A stretch of 14,072 nt of DNA from a bacterium (GCA_027021085.1 JALUVB010000060.1:1-14072); one strand, 5' to 3'. Positions 1 to 7,872 are shown, counted from the first letter of the stretch. A program made the numbers and translations. The notes: generated by a model from the sequence alone, not told the origin.

Positions 1-2
1 GC

Positions 3-1958
3 AATGTTGCCACCACCACCATTGACCAGGTATTCAAAAATGAGTCCAATGTGGACCTGGAGGGAACCTATATATTCCCCCTTCCTGAGAATGCAGCAAT
101 TACCAGGTTTTCCATGTTCATAGACGGCAAGAAAGTAAATGGAGAAATCCTGGACAGGGAAAAGGCGAGAAAAATCTACGAAGACATAGTAAGGAGAATG
201 AAGGACCCCGCGCTTCTGGAATATGTAGGCAGAAACATGTTTAAGGCACGGGTATATCCCATCCCGAAACAGAGAGAAAAGAGAATCGAATTAGTCTACC
301 AGGAAACCTTGCCCTATGATGCGGGCATCTATAAATACGTTTACCCTCTGGACACGGAAAAATTTTCTCCCAGGCCATTAAAAGAAGTCAGCATAAACGT
401 GAATATAAAATCAGTTCTTCCCATAAAAAACGTGTATTCCCCCAGCCACCGGATAGATGTGAAAATGCAGAAATTTGCCGCAGCCTGCGGATACGAGGGG
501 AAAAATGTAAAGCCGGATAAAGATTTTATCCTCTACTATACAGTGTCAGAGAAGGATGTGGGGTTGGACCTGCTCACTTACAAAAAACCGGGAACCCAGG
601 GCTACTTTATGCTGCTTATTTCTCCCGGCAAACTTGCAGGCAAAAGTACTCCAAAAGACATAGTCTTCATTATAGATACTTCGGGCAGTATGTCCGGCAG
701 GAAAATAAAGCAGGCCAAAGAGGCCCTTCGCTTCTGCATAAATAGCCTTAACCGGGGCGACCGGTTTAACATAATAGCCTTTGCTACTTCTGTTAATTCA
801 TACCAGAGCAAGCTTGTCCCTGCCACTCCCCAGAACATTGCCTCCGCGCTGGAATTTGCCGCCGGATTGGAAGCAAGGGGTGGGACAAACATAAACCAGG
901 CGCTTCTTAGCGGCTTAGGAATATTTGAAGAGACTAAAAGACCACGCATGATTGTCTTTCTTACCGATGGACAGCCTACTGTGGGAGTGAGGAGCATAAA
1001 GGATATTTTAAGCAACCTGAAAAAGGCAAACCAGTCTGAAGCACGCATATTCGTTTTTGGGGTGGGTAATGATGTAAATACCCACCTCCTGGACAGGATG
1101 GCCGAGATGCATAGAGGCATGACTGAATATGTGGTGCCGGGAGAGGATATAGAAATCAAAGTATCTTCTTTTTACCGCAAGATTAGCGAACCGATTCTTT
1201 CGGATATAAGACTGGACTTCGGGAAAATAAAAGTGGAAGAAATTTACCCTTCAACCCTCCCGGACATTTTCAGAGGCACACAACTTGTTCTGCTGGGAAA
1301 GTACCAGGGGAATGGCTCTGCCAGGATAGTTCTGAAAGGCTATGTCAATGGCAGGGAGAAAAAATTCCTCTATCAGGCACAATTCCCCCGGGAAAACAGG
1401 AATAATGATTTTATCCCCCGCATATGGGCCACGCGAAAAATAGGATATCTCATTAACGAGATACGTTTGAAAGGTGAAAACCGCGAACTCGTGGATGAGA
1501 TAATCAGGCTGAGCAAAAAGTACGGGATAATTACACCTTATACCTCTTTCCTGATACTGGAAAAAGATAAAGATTATAAAAGGTGGGGAATAACCCCGGG
1601 CGTTTCCCGGAAGGTAAAAGAAGAAGGGAAAAAATTCGTGGCAGGCATGCAAAAAGCAGTGGGCAGAGAAGCTGTTTCCAGTGCCATGGATATAACCAGG
1701 CTGAAAAATAGAGAGATTATCCAGGAAACAGGCTCAAGCGCGGTTAAACAGGTAGGGGATAAAACATTCTACCTGCAGGAGAACGGTTTCTGGGTGGATG
1801 CGGAGTTTAAGAAAGATTTACAGGTAAAAGAAGTAAAGTATCTCAGCCGGGAATACTTTGACCTGCTCAAAAGAACCCCGGAACTCGGTAGATACTTTGC
1901 TCTGGGCAGGAACATCTTGCTGGTCTTTGAAGGGCAATGTTACCGTATCACTGAATAG
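3..1958 (+). CDS. VIT and von Willebrand A domain protein (5' end outside window)
   Basis: The frame is open from the left edge, so the true start and any signal peptide lie upstream. The GTG at 51 is internal: codons before it already encode the VIT strand ending QVFKNESNVDLEGTYIFPLP. The VIT (inter-alpha-trypsin inhibitor) domain covers roughly 3-330. It is followed by a linker region and a vWA domain at about 657-1184. The vWA metal site (MIDAS) is complete: DTSGS at 675-689, the Thr of GGTN at 885, and Asp of TDG at 966. After it comes the family's conserved tail, with PRIWATRKIGYL and YGIITPYTSFL near 1420-1555, and a final small domain to 1958. No LPxTG signal or C-terminal membrane anchor is seen. 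Family members are usually exported adhesion or scaffold proteins using a divalent metal to bind partners; the ligand here is unknown. Domain calls are firm, the role is not. Confidence 0.9.
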   Translation, partial: NVATTTIDQVFKNESNVDLEGTYIFPLPENAAITRFSMFIDGKKVNGEILDREKARKIYEDIVRRMKDPALLEYVGRNMFKARVYPIPKQREKRIELVYQETLPYDAGIYKYVYPLDTEKFSPRPLKEVSINVNIKSVLPIKNVYSPSHRIDVKMQKFAAACGYEGKNVKPDKDFILYYTVSEKDVGLDLLTYKKPGTQGYFMLLISPGKLAGKSTPKDIVFIIDTSGSMSGRKIKQAKEALRFCINSLNRGDRFNIIAFATSVNSYQSKLVPATPQNIASALEFAAGLEARGGTNINQALLSGLGIFEETKRPRMIVFLTDGQPTVGVRSIKDILSNLKKANQSEARIFVFGVGNDVNTHLLDRMAEMHRGMTEYVVPGEDIEIKVSSFYRKISEPILSDIRLDFGKIKVEEIYPSTLPDIFRGTQLVLLGKYQGNGSARIVLKGYVNGREKKFLYQAQFPRENRNNDFIPRIWATRKIGYLINEIRLKGENRELVDEIIRLSKKYGIITPYTSFLILEKDKDYKRWGITPGVSRKVKEEGKKFVAGMQKAVGREAVSSAMDITRLKNREIIQETGSSAVKQVGDKTFYLQENGFWVDAEFKKDLQVKEVKYLSREYFDLLKRTPELGRYFALGRNILLVFEGQCYRITE

Positions 1959-1990
1959 TGAGTCACCCCGGGTGCCCTGGTAGTCCTTCT

Positions 1991-2047
1991 GTATCCTGTC
2001 CGCCTCCCGACGTAGTCTCGGGACAGGCGGGCAGAAAACCAGGATAC
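1991..2047. repeat. Imperfect nested palindromic intergenic repeat
   Basis: An outer 8-bp inverted repeat (gtatcctg at 1991-1998, caggatac at 2040-2047) encloses an inner one. The inner right arm at 2018-2034 (tcgggacaggcgggcag) pairs with the left arm at 1996-2010, which lacks two bases and has one mismatch. The loop is about 7 nt. The core gcctcccgac at 2002-2011 recurs exactly at 7924-7933, and cccgac also recurs in the gap near 5376. This suggests a dispersed repeat family. It could also act as a terminator for the preceding gene, but no U-rich tract follows. Confidence 0.6.
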
Positions 2048-2063
2048 TGACTTCCCACTCACT

Positions 2064-2130
2064 GTTTACTACTTACTGTTCACTATCCTTCCCCTCGCTA
2101 CCCGCTACTCGCTACTCGCTACTTATTACT
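2064..2130. repeat. Degenerate heptanucleotide tandem repeat (array 1)
   Basis: Reading 7 bases at a time gives gtttact (2064), acttact (2071), gttcact (2078), then after a break cgctacc (2096), cgctact (2103), cgctact (2110), cgctact (2117) and tattact (2124). On the reverse strand these are variants of AGTARNN. The same units occur in the opposite orientation at 7791-7843. Heptanucleotide tandem repeats are known between genes in filamentous cyanobacteria (STRR sequences); any relation to those is only by type. No spacers are present, so this is not CRISPR. Confidence 0.75.
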
Positions 2131-2181
2131 ACTGCTAATTTCATTGAAACCGGACATTTCTACTTTGGTTTGACAGGTTTT

Positions 2182-2208
2182 TTGAATTTTTTACCTCTTT
2201 GATATAAA
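2182..2208 (+). promoter_or_regulatory. Possible promoter for the nadE operon
   Basis: TTGAAT at 2182-2187 and TATAAA at 2203-2208 are spaced by 15 bp, shorter than the sigma-70 optimum of 17. A perfect TTGACA at 2170-2175 is too far away (27 bp) to pair with the same -10. If TATAAA is used, transcription would begin at about 2215, almost on the first ATG of nadE. This is a weak call from consensus matching only. Confidence 0.35.
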
Positions 2209-2216
2209 CTTGAGGT

Positions 2217-3953
2217 ATGGGAAGGAATTTATTGCGTGTATCCCTGGCTCAGATAAATTCGACGGTGGGAGATTTAAAGGGCAATTCGCAGAAAATACTT
2301 AACTTTATAGAGAAAGCGCGGGACCAGGAATCAGACATAGTGATATTTCCCGAGCTTGCTCTCACCGGTTATCCCCCGGAGGACCTCTTACTCAAGCCGC
2401 AATTCCTGCAGGAGAATATGGAGACATTGCGTTCTCTTGCCGGGCAGGTTAAGGGGATAGCAGCGGTGGTGGGATTTGTAGATGTGGAGGACGATATATT
2501 CAATGCACTTGCAGTAATCTCAGAAGGAGAAATCAGGGGGGTATATCGTAAGATCTTTCTGCCGAATTACGGCGTATTCGATGAATACAGGTATTTTCAG
2601 AGAGGGCGGGAAACACCGGTTTTTCTGCTCAATGGTTGCAGGATAGGGATGAGTATCTGCGAGGATATATGGTATCCGGAAGGCCCCCACCTCAACCAGG
2701 CGATAGGGGGAGAATCCCAGATACTGGTTAATATTTCTGCTTCACCCTTCCATGTGGGTAAACGGGAATTACGGGAGAAGATGCTTTCTACCCGAGCCCA
2801 GGAATGCGGGGCGATAGTGGTGTATGTGAATATAGTAGGGGGGCAGGATGAACTCGTTTTCGACGGCGGGAGCCTGGTATTTGATGAGAAGGGATACCTG
2901 GTAGTGAGGGCAAAGGTATTCCAGGAAGACCTGGTAACAGTAGACCTGGAACCGGATAGGGTCTTGCGTTCCCACCTGCAGGACCCCAGGAGAAGGGCAA
3001 AAAAGCTGGATTACCCCTCTCCCCCTCTGGTAGAAATAAGCAGGGAGGGCAGGCATAAAAGTAGAAAGCTGAAAAAAAGGATTGAGCCTGTTCCCGTACA
3101 GGAAGAGGAGGTGTTCCGAGCATTGGTTCTGGGTACGCGGGATTATGTCAGGAAAAATGGTTTTGAAAAGGTGCTGGTGGGGTTGAGCGGGGGAATAGAT
3201 TCCTCCCTGGTGGCCTGTATTGCCAGAGAAGCGCTGGGAGAGGAGAACGTTGTAGGAGTAATCATGCCTTCTCAGTATAATGCTCCTTCCAGTATGGAGG
3301 ATGCGCATACACTGGCCAGAAACTTAGGGATTAAAACTTTCACTCTTCCCATCCAGGAAATCTTCCATGCCTACCGTGAAGTTTTAAAAAAAGAGGTTTT
3401 TAAAGGTTTAAAAGAAGACGTTACCGAAGAAAATATCCAGGCAAGAATCCGGGGGAATCTTTTGATGGCGTTGTCCAATAAGTTCGGCTGGCTGGTTTTA
3501 ACCACGGGAAACAAGAGCGAGATGAGCTGCGGGTATGCTACGCTTTACGGAGACATGGCCGGCGGATTTGCTGTAATCAAGGATGTATATAAAACAGAAG
3601 TATACAGGGTTGCCCGTTTTATCAATAATAGTAAGGATAAGGAAATTATCCCGGAAAGTATCATTAAAAAGCCACCCTCGGCAGAATTAAGGCCAGGGCA
3701 GAAAGACCAGGATACTCTTCCCCCTTATGAAGTGCTGGATGCTGTTCTTAAAGCATATGTGGAAAAGGAATATTCTTTCCGGGAGCTCCTGGGAATGGGC
3801 TACGAAGAGAATATTATCAGGGATGTTATTCGTATGGTGGATAGAAACGAGTATAAAAGGAGACAATCGCCGCCGGGAATAAAGATATCACCCCGTGCTT
3901 TTGGAAAGGATAGGCGTCTCCCCATAACAAATTTATACTCGCCTTTCTCTTAA
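2217..3953 (+). CDS. nadE: Glutamine-dependent NAD+ synthetase
   Basis: The enzyme makes NAD+ from deamido-NAD+ with ATP and glutamine, the last step of NAD synthesis, in the cytoplasm. The N-terminal nitrilase-type glutaminase domain (about 5-265) has the full Glu-Lys-Cys triad: E46 (FPEL), K112 ([10 protein letters not shown]) and C148 (GMSICED). The C-terminal synthetase domain (about 295-578) has the pyrophosphatase loop SGGIDS at 324-329 and the family motifs [15 protein letters not shown] and PITNLY. The length of 578 residues is normal for the two-domain form. Start choice is uncertain. The ATG at 2217 has GAGG only 1 nt upstream, whereas TTG at 2232 has GGAAGG 6 nt upstream and gives MRVSLAQ, closer to usual family N-termini. 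It is the first gene of a likely operon; the next gene follows after 32 nt. Confidence 0.97.
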   Translation: MGRNLLRVSLAQINSTVGDLKGNSQKILNFIEKARDQESDIVIFPELALTGYPPEDLLLKPQFLQENMETLRSLAGQVKGIAAVVGFVDVEDDIFNALAVISEGEIRGVYRKIFLPNYGVFDEYRYFQRGRETPVFLLNGCRIGMSICEDIWYPEGPHLNQAIGGESQILVNISASPFHVGKRELREKMLSTRAQECGAIVVYVNIVGGQDELVFDGGSLVFDEKGYLVVRAKVFQEDLVTVDLEPDRVLRSHLQDPRRRAKKLDYPSPPLVEISREGRHKSRKLKKRIEPVPVQEEEVFRALVLGTRDYVRKNGFEKVLVGLSGGIDSSLVACIAREALGEENVVGVIMPSQYNAPSSMEDAHTLARNLGIKTFTLPIQEIFHAYREVLKKEVFKGLKEDVTEENIQARIRGNLLMALSNKFGWLVLTTGNKSEMSCGYATLYGDMAGGFAVIKDVYKTEVYRVARFINNSKDKEIIPESIIKKPPSAELRPGQKDQDTLPPYEVLDAVLKAYVEKEYSFRELLGMGYEENIIRDVIRMVDRNEYKRRQSPPGIKISPRAFGKDRRLPITNLYSPFS

Positions 3954-3985
3954 TAACTTCGTAATAAATCAATGAAGAAAGAGGG

Positions 3986-5329
3986 ATGAACATAAAGGAG
4001 GGGATTAAGCTGACGAAGAATCTCCCCGGTGAGAAAACGAGGAAAATCCTGAAGTTAAAAGAGACCTATGAGCCTCGTTCCATGAGCGAACAGGTTCCGG
4101 CAGTCTGGGAAAGGGCACGGGGTGTTTATGTGGAGGATGTGGAGGGCAATGTTTTCCTTGATTTTTCTTCCGGGGTCCTGGTGGCCAATGTGGGGCATTC
4201 TCATCCCAGGCTGGTAAAAGTTATCAGAGAGCAGGCTGACAGGGTAATAAACTGCTACGATTTCCCCACGGAATACCGCTTGCAACTGGCCAGGAAGTTG
4301 GTGGAAATTACTCCTTTCAACCTGAATAAGGCTTTTTTGCTCACCACCGGGGCTGAGACCACGGAAACAGCAGTGAAACTTTCCCGTCTTTATACAGGGA
4401 AATACGAGATAGTTTCTTTTTACGGGGCATTTCACGGACGAACTTACGGCGCACTTTCCATCGGGGGGAAGAAAAGCGGGGCAGGAACGCATGGGTTTGG
4501 TCCTTTTTTACCCGGGATGATTCTTGCTCCCTTTCCTTATTGTTACCGTTGCCCTTTTGATAGGAGGTATCCTGCCTGCAAAACTTACTGTTTTGATTTT
4601 ATTGTGGATTGGGTGTTGCCGTGTGAGTCGGAAGGTCGTATTGCCGCCTTTATAACCGAGACTTACCAGGGTGGGGCAGGTTCTATTATCCCACCCTTAG
4701 AATGGATGAAAAAACTGGAGAAACTGGCCAGGGAGAAAGAGGCTTTGTTAATTATTGATGAGGTGCAGGCTTCTTTTGGGAGAACCGGGCGGCTGTTTGG
4801 TTTTGAGCACTACGGAGTTACTCCCAATTTACTTTGCCTGGGAAAGGGGATCACTTCTTCTGTGCCTCTTTCTGCCCTGGTAGGAGAATCCCGCGTTATG
4901 GATATGCTTACTCCGGGCTCTCTTTCTTCCACGCATGGCGGAAACCCGTTTTGCTCCAGGGTGGCACTGGAGAATATAAATATTATCATGGAGGATGACC
5001 TGGTGGAGAATGCGCGGCAGGGAGGAGAGTTTTTAAGTAAATCTTTCCGGGAACTGCTTTCTCGACACAGCATTTTGGGTGATGTGAGGGGAATGGGACT
5101 CGTCTGGGGACTGGAGATAGTAGAGGACAAGAAAAGCAAAAAGCCCTCTCCGGAAAAAGCCAGGGAAATAGTGCAGAAAGCATACAATCGCGGGCTTTTA
5201 ATGATTGCTCCCATCGGAACGTTTGGCAACGTGTTGAGAATTGCGCCTCCTCTTTCTATCAGCCGGAAGGAGCTGGAAACCGGCATAGAGATTATTGATT
5301 CTGCCTTGAGTGAAGCAGGTAAGGAGTAA
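3986..5329 (+). CDS. Class III PLP-dependent aminotransferase (GABA/ornithine type)
   Basis: A fold-type I PLP enzyme transferring an amino group from an omega- or alpha-amino acid to a 2-oxoacid. Visible motifs are the cofactor phosphate loop TGAET at 121-125, the pyridine-nitrogen Asp in IIDEVQ (D258), and the Schiff-base lysine in CLGKGIT (K287). A four-cysteine segment (C186, C189, C198, C202) sits between the phosphate loop and D258; I recall similar PYCYRCP segments in archaeal and thermophile members. The 447-residue length is normal. The substrate cannot be set: 4-aminobutyrate, ornithine or a dialkylglycine-type substrate are options, and some relatives are amino acid racemases. The start is doubtful. 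ATG 3986 touches GAGGG with no spacing, while a perfect AAGGAGG (3995-4001) lies 8 nt before an in-frame CTG at 4010. It lies between nadE and the M20 gene on the same strand. Confidence 0.92.
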   Translation: MNIKEGIKLTKNLPGEKTRKILKLKETYEPRSMSEQVPAVWERARGVYVEDVEGNVFLDFSSGVLVANVGHSHPRLVKVIREQADRVINCYDFPTEYRLQLARKLVEITPFNLNKAFLLTTGAETTETAVKLSRLYTGKYEIVSFYGAFHGRTYGALSIGGKKSGAGTHGFGPFLPGMILAPFPYCYRCPFDRRYPACKTYCFDFIVDWVLPCESEGRIAAFITETYQGGAGSIIPPLEWMKKLEKLAREKEALLIIDEVQASFGRTGRLFGFEHYGVTPNLLCLGKGITSSVPLSALVGESRVMDMLTPGSLSSTHGGNPFCSRVALENINIIMEDDLVENARQGGEFLSKSFRELLSRHSILGDVRGMGLVWGLEIVEDKKSKKPSPEKAREIVQKAYNRGLLMIAPIGTFGNVLRIAPPLSISRKELETGIEIIDSALSEAGKE

Positions 5330-5376
5330 GAACTAAGCGGGGATAATTAGTTTTGAGTTGGGGGGAGGCGGAACTC

Positions 5377-5390
5377 CCGACGCATGTCGG
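5377..5390. repeat. Small palindrome in the aminotransferase-M20 gap
   Basis: A 5-bp stem, ccgac (5377-5381) and gtcgg (5386-5390), encloses the loop gcat. The flanks carry a direct repeat gaactaag at 5330-5337 and 5390-5397. The sequence cccgac matches the core of the larger palindrome at 1991-2047, so this is probably a decayed copy of the same repeat. The surrounding 100-nt gap holds no gene. Confidence 0.4.
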
Positions 5391-5429
5391 AACTAAGAAC
5401 CCACCAATCATTTATGAGGAGTTTACCGG

Positions 5430-6680
5430 ATGTCTGACCATATTCCCGGGAAAGAGAGAGCATACCTGGTTTCCAGAAGGGAGGAGCTGGTAAGTTTTCT
5501 TAAAGAGCTGATTTCTCTTTCCAGTATCACCGGTGGAGGAGAGAGAAAAATCCAGGAGCATCTTAGGGATGTTTTTTCTTCGCTTGCCCTGAAAACCGAG
5601 CTTGTTCCCTTCCCTCCCGGGCTGCAGGAGCACCCGGAATATATCTCTCTTCCCCGGGAGTATCCTCTCTCCGAGCGTAAGAATCTCCTGGCCTTCTGGG
5701 AAGATGAGGGTGAGAAGTCTGTTATTATCAATACCCATTCCGATGTTGTGGGGCCTGCTGACTGGGAAGAGGCTTTCAGCCCCCGGGTGGAGGGAGACTG
5801 GATAACGGGAAGGGGGGCAGTGGATTGCAAGGGGCAGATAGCTGCTATTTACCTTGCCTTTATGGCAATAAAAGACCTGGGGCTTAAAATCAGGAAGAGA
5901 GGACACATCCAGATAGTAATTGAGGAGGAGGTAGGAGGGAATGGCAGCCTGGCCGCGATTCTCTCTGGCTACCGGGGAGACGGTGTAATTGTAATGGAGG
6001 CTTCCGGCCTCAATATTCACCCTGCAAATCGGGGAGCCATCTGGTTCAGAATTACCATAAAAGGAAAGCCGGTGCATATGGGGAGGAAATACGAGGGAGT
6101 TAATGCAATAGAAAAGATGATGCAGGTGATAGAATCGCTTCAGGATTACGAGAGAAAACTCCTGGAAGAAAGCCGGAATGTGCCTCTCTTCCAGGAATAT
6201 TCCCATCCCGTGCAGGTAAACGTGGGGACTATAAGAGGGGGAGAGTGGCCCTCCATGGTGGCGGATGAGGCGGTTATTGAAGGAGGAGTGGGGTTTCTGC
6301 CGAATAAAAGTATCCCCCGGGTGAAAGAGGAGCTGGCGGAGATGCTTGCTTCTCACCCCGATGCCTGGATACGCGAGAATTATAAGCTGGAATTTCCGAA
6401 ACTTCGCAACGAGGCTTATTCCATTTCTCCGGAACACTGGCTGGTTAAAGAATTGCAGTGTGCGGCGGAGAAAGCGGATGTCCCCTCGCGTGTTACCGGG
6501 TTTATTGTGAGTTGTGATGCGCGCCTTTTCTACCATGTGGGCAAAATGCCGGTAGTGGTCTTTGGCCCGGGAGATATTTGCGAGGCGCATTCCAGAGGAG
6601 AGAAAATCAGTATAAGTGAGATTATAAAGGCATCTGAAACTTTGCTGCATTTCTTAACCCGGGAGGAAGAGAATGATTAA
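5430..6680 (+). CDS. M20 family zinc amidohydrolase/deacylase (ArgE/DapE-like)
   Basis: A predicted cytosolic di-zinc hydrolase cleaving an N-acyl or peptide-like amide bond, as in acetylornithine deacetylase or succinyl-diaminopimelate desuccinylase. The metal and catalytic residues are all present: H103 and D105 (THSDVV), D132 (GRGAVDCKG), the EEEVGG pair with E166 as likely base and E167 as ligand, E190 (VMEAS), and H387 (EAHSRG). A dimerisation-type domain occupies about 195-310 with the KGKPVHMG motif (H216). The length of 416 residues is typical. The ATG is backed by GAGGAG at 5416-5421, 8 nt upstream. The last 8 nt overlap the next gene, which implies coupled translation. Neither the acyl group nor the amine can be inferred, so argE or dapE is not assigned. 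Family call firm, substrate unknown. Confidence 0.92.
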   Translation: MSDHIPGKERAYLVSRREELVSFLKELISLSSITGGGERKIQEHLRDVFSSLALKTELVPFPPGLQEHPEYISLPREYPLSERKNLLAFWEDEGEKSVIINTHSDVVGPADWEEAFSPRVEGDWITGRGAVDCKGQIAAIYLAFMAIKDLGLKIRKRGHIQIVIEEEVGGNGSLAAILSGYRGDGVIVMEASGLNIHPANRGAIWFRITIKGKPVHMGRKYEGVNAIEKMMQVIESLQDYERKLLEESRNVPLFQEYSHPVQVNVGTIRGGEWPSMVADEAVIEGGVGFLPNKSIPRVKEELAEMLASHPDAWIRENYKLEFPKLRNEAYSISPEHWLVKELQCAAEKADVPSRVTGFIVSCDARLFYHVGKMPVVVFGPGDICEAHSRGEKISISEIIKASETLLHFLTREEEND

Positions 6681-7746
6681 GATTTGTGTAATCGGAGGAG
6701 GAGCTTTTGGGACAAATCATCTGAGAGCTTTCAAGCAAATGGAGAGAAAGGGAGAGGTAAAACTCCTTGCCCTGTCGGATTTGAACGAGGAAATACTTGA
6801 AAAACAGCAGGAGAGTTTCGGGGTTAAAGGTTATACGGATTTTCGCCAGATGCTGGAGGCTGAGAAACCGGACGCAGTGACCATTGCTACCCCGGACCAT
6901 TTGCACAAAGATATAGCCCTGGAGGTTATTGATAGAGGATTGCCTCTCCTGGTGGAGAAGCCGCTGGATGTTACGGTGCAGGGAGCCAGGGAGATTGACA
7001 GGAAGGCGCGGGAAAAGGGGGTTTTCCTGCAGGTGGATTTTCATAAGCGTTACGACCCCTACCACAGGGAAGCGGAAAGAATAGTGAAAAGCGGAGAGTT
7101 GGGAGAGATTCAGTACGGTCATGTAATAATGGAAGATGTCATAAATTTGCCCCGGGACTGTTTTCCCAATTGGGCTCCCCGCTCTTCCCCGGTGTGGTTC
7201 CTGGGAGTGCACTTCTATGACCTTCTTACCTGGATAATCAAGAAGAAGCCGGTAAGAGTGGTGGCTACCGGAATAAAAAGAGTGCTCAGGAATATGGGGG
7301 TAGATACCTACGATTCTGTACAGGCCAAGGTTGAGTATGAGGATGGCATCTCCCTTACCTTTGATACTTCCTGGATTCTTCCCGAGGAATTTGAGGCAGT
7401 GGTAAACCAGGAATTTCGCCTGGTGGGGGACAAGGGCATGATAGAGGTGGATTCACAGTATCGGGGGATGAGAGGGTGTTTCAGGAAGAAGGGGATGAAA
7501 ACTTTTAACCTGGGTTTCTTTGAGAAAACCGAGGATAAATGGGGGAACGAGGAATACCACGGGTACGGCTTTGAATCAATAATGGACTTTGTCTATAATC
7601 TCCGGTTTTTGAGGCAGGGCGGGAAAATTGAGGATTTGAAGGGGAAAGTAGCTATGGGAGAAGACGGGGTGGTAACCACGAGTATTGCTGCTGCGGTAAT
7701 GGAAAGTGTGGAAAAGCAGGGAATCCCTGTGGGGATTAGGCTATAA
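6673..7746 (+). CDS. Gfo/Idh/MocA family NAD(P)-dependent oxidoreductase
   Basis: A predicted cytosolic dehydrogenase oxidising or reducing a hydroxyl of a sugar, inositol or sugar-nucleotide type substrate. The N-terminal Rossmann fold (about 1-120) shows GGGAFG at 8-13 in place of the usual GxGxxG, an acidic residue after the second strand (D36, suggesting NAD rather than NADP), and the family EKP motif at 95-97 with the catalytic-type K96. The C-terminal alpha/beta domain has GVHFYDLLTW with H180 and D183, matching the family's GxHxxD active-site pattern. The length of 357 is normal. GGGAGG at 6661-6666 supports this ATG, and the start overlaps the M20 gene by 8 nt. It is the last gene of the nadE cluster. 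The substrate is unknown. Confidence 0.93.
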   Translation: MIKICVIGGGAFGTNHLRAFKQMERKGEVKLLALSDLNEEILEKQQESFGVKGYTDFRQMLEAEKPDAVTIATPDHLHKDIALEVIDRGLPLLVEKPLDVTVQGAREIDRKAREKGVFLQVDFHKRYDPYHREAERIVKSGELGEIQYGHVIMEDVINLPRDCFPNWAPRSSPVWFLGVHFYDLLTWIIKKKPVRVVATGIKRVLRNMGVDTYDSVQAKVEYEDGISLTFDTSWILPEEFEAVVNQEFRLVGDKGMIEVDSQYRGMRGCFRKKGMKTFNLGFFEKTEDKWGNEEYHGYGFESIMDFVYNLRFLRQGGKIEDLKGKVAMGEDGVVTTSIAAAVMESVEKQGIPVGIRL

Positions 7747-7748
7747 CT

Positions 7749-7843
7749 ATAGACTTTAGACCATAGACTTTAGACTGTAGACTGGGAGTATAGTAAACAG
7801 TGAACAGTAAATAGTAAATGGTGAGAAAGTAGCGGGTAGCGAG
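7749..7843. repeat. Degenerate heptanucleotide tandem repeats (array 2)
   Basis: Five units of one type come first: atagact (7749), ttagacc (7756), atagact (7763), ttagact (7770), gtagact (7777). After gggagta they shift to tagtaaa (7791), cagtgaa (7798), cagtaaa (7805), tagtaaa (7812), tggtgag (7819), then after 4 nt to tagcggg (7830) and tagcgag (7837). The later units are the reverse complement of array 1 at 2064-2130. The array begins right after the stop of the oxidoreductase gene. Confidence 0.75.
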
Positions 7844-7852
7844 GGGGAATAG

Positions 7853-7872
7853 ATTCCTGCTTGCGCAGGAAT
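7853..7872. repeat. Perfect hairpin repeat, 8-bp stem and 4-nt loop
   Basis: attcctgc (7853-7860) and gcaggaat (7865-7872) form a perfect stem around ttgc. The form ATTCC-N10-GGAAT is like the dRS3-type ATTCCC-N8-GGGAAT repeats of Neisseria, which is a resemblance in shape rather than evidence of kinship. It could also end transcription from the oxidoreductase operon, but an A-rich rather than T-rich stretch follows on the + strand. Confidence 0.65.

Noticed and set aside
51-53. GTG at 51 as the start of the VIT/vWA gene
   Set aside because: The frame is open upstream to the window edge and those codons encode the expected VIT strand, so the start lies outside the window.
2064-2130. Heptamer array considered as a CRISPR array
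   Set aside because: The units are 7 bp and directly abutting, with no 25-40 bp spacers and no cas genes nearby.
2170-2175. TTGACA as the -35 of the nadE promoter
   Set aside because: No -10-like hexamer lies 16-18 bp downstream; the nearest good -10 is 27 bp away.
5412-6650. A 412-codon open frame on the minus strand across the M20 gene
   Set aside because: It mirrors the M20 coding frame, lacks any recognisable domain or ribosome site, and the plus-strand protein has all its catalytic residues. It is a shadow of codon bias.
6622-7212. A 196-codon minus-strand frame over the oxidoreductase
   Set aside because: It lies antisense to a clear Gfo/Idh/MocA gene and spans the M20/oxidoreductase junction; the translation shows no family features.
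7853-7872. Hairpin as a rho-independent terminator
   Set aside because: The + strand continues with an A-rich, not T-rich, stretch, and the opposite strand has no gene needing a terminator here.
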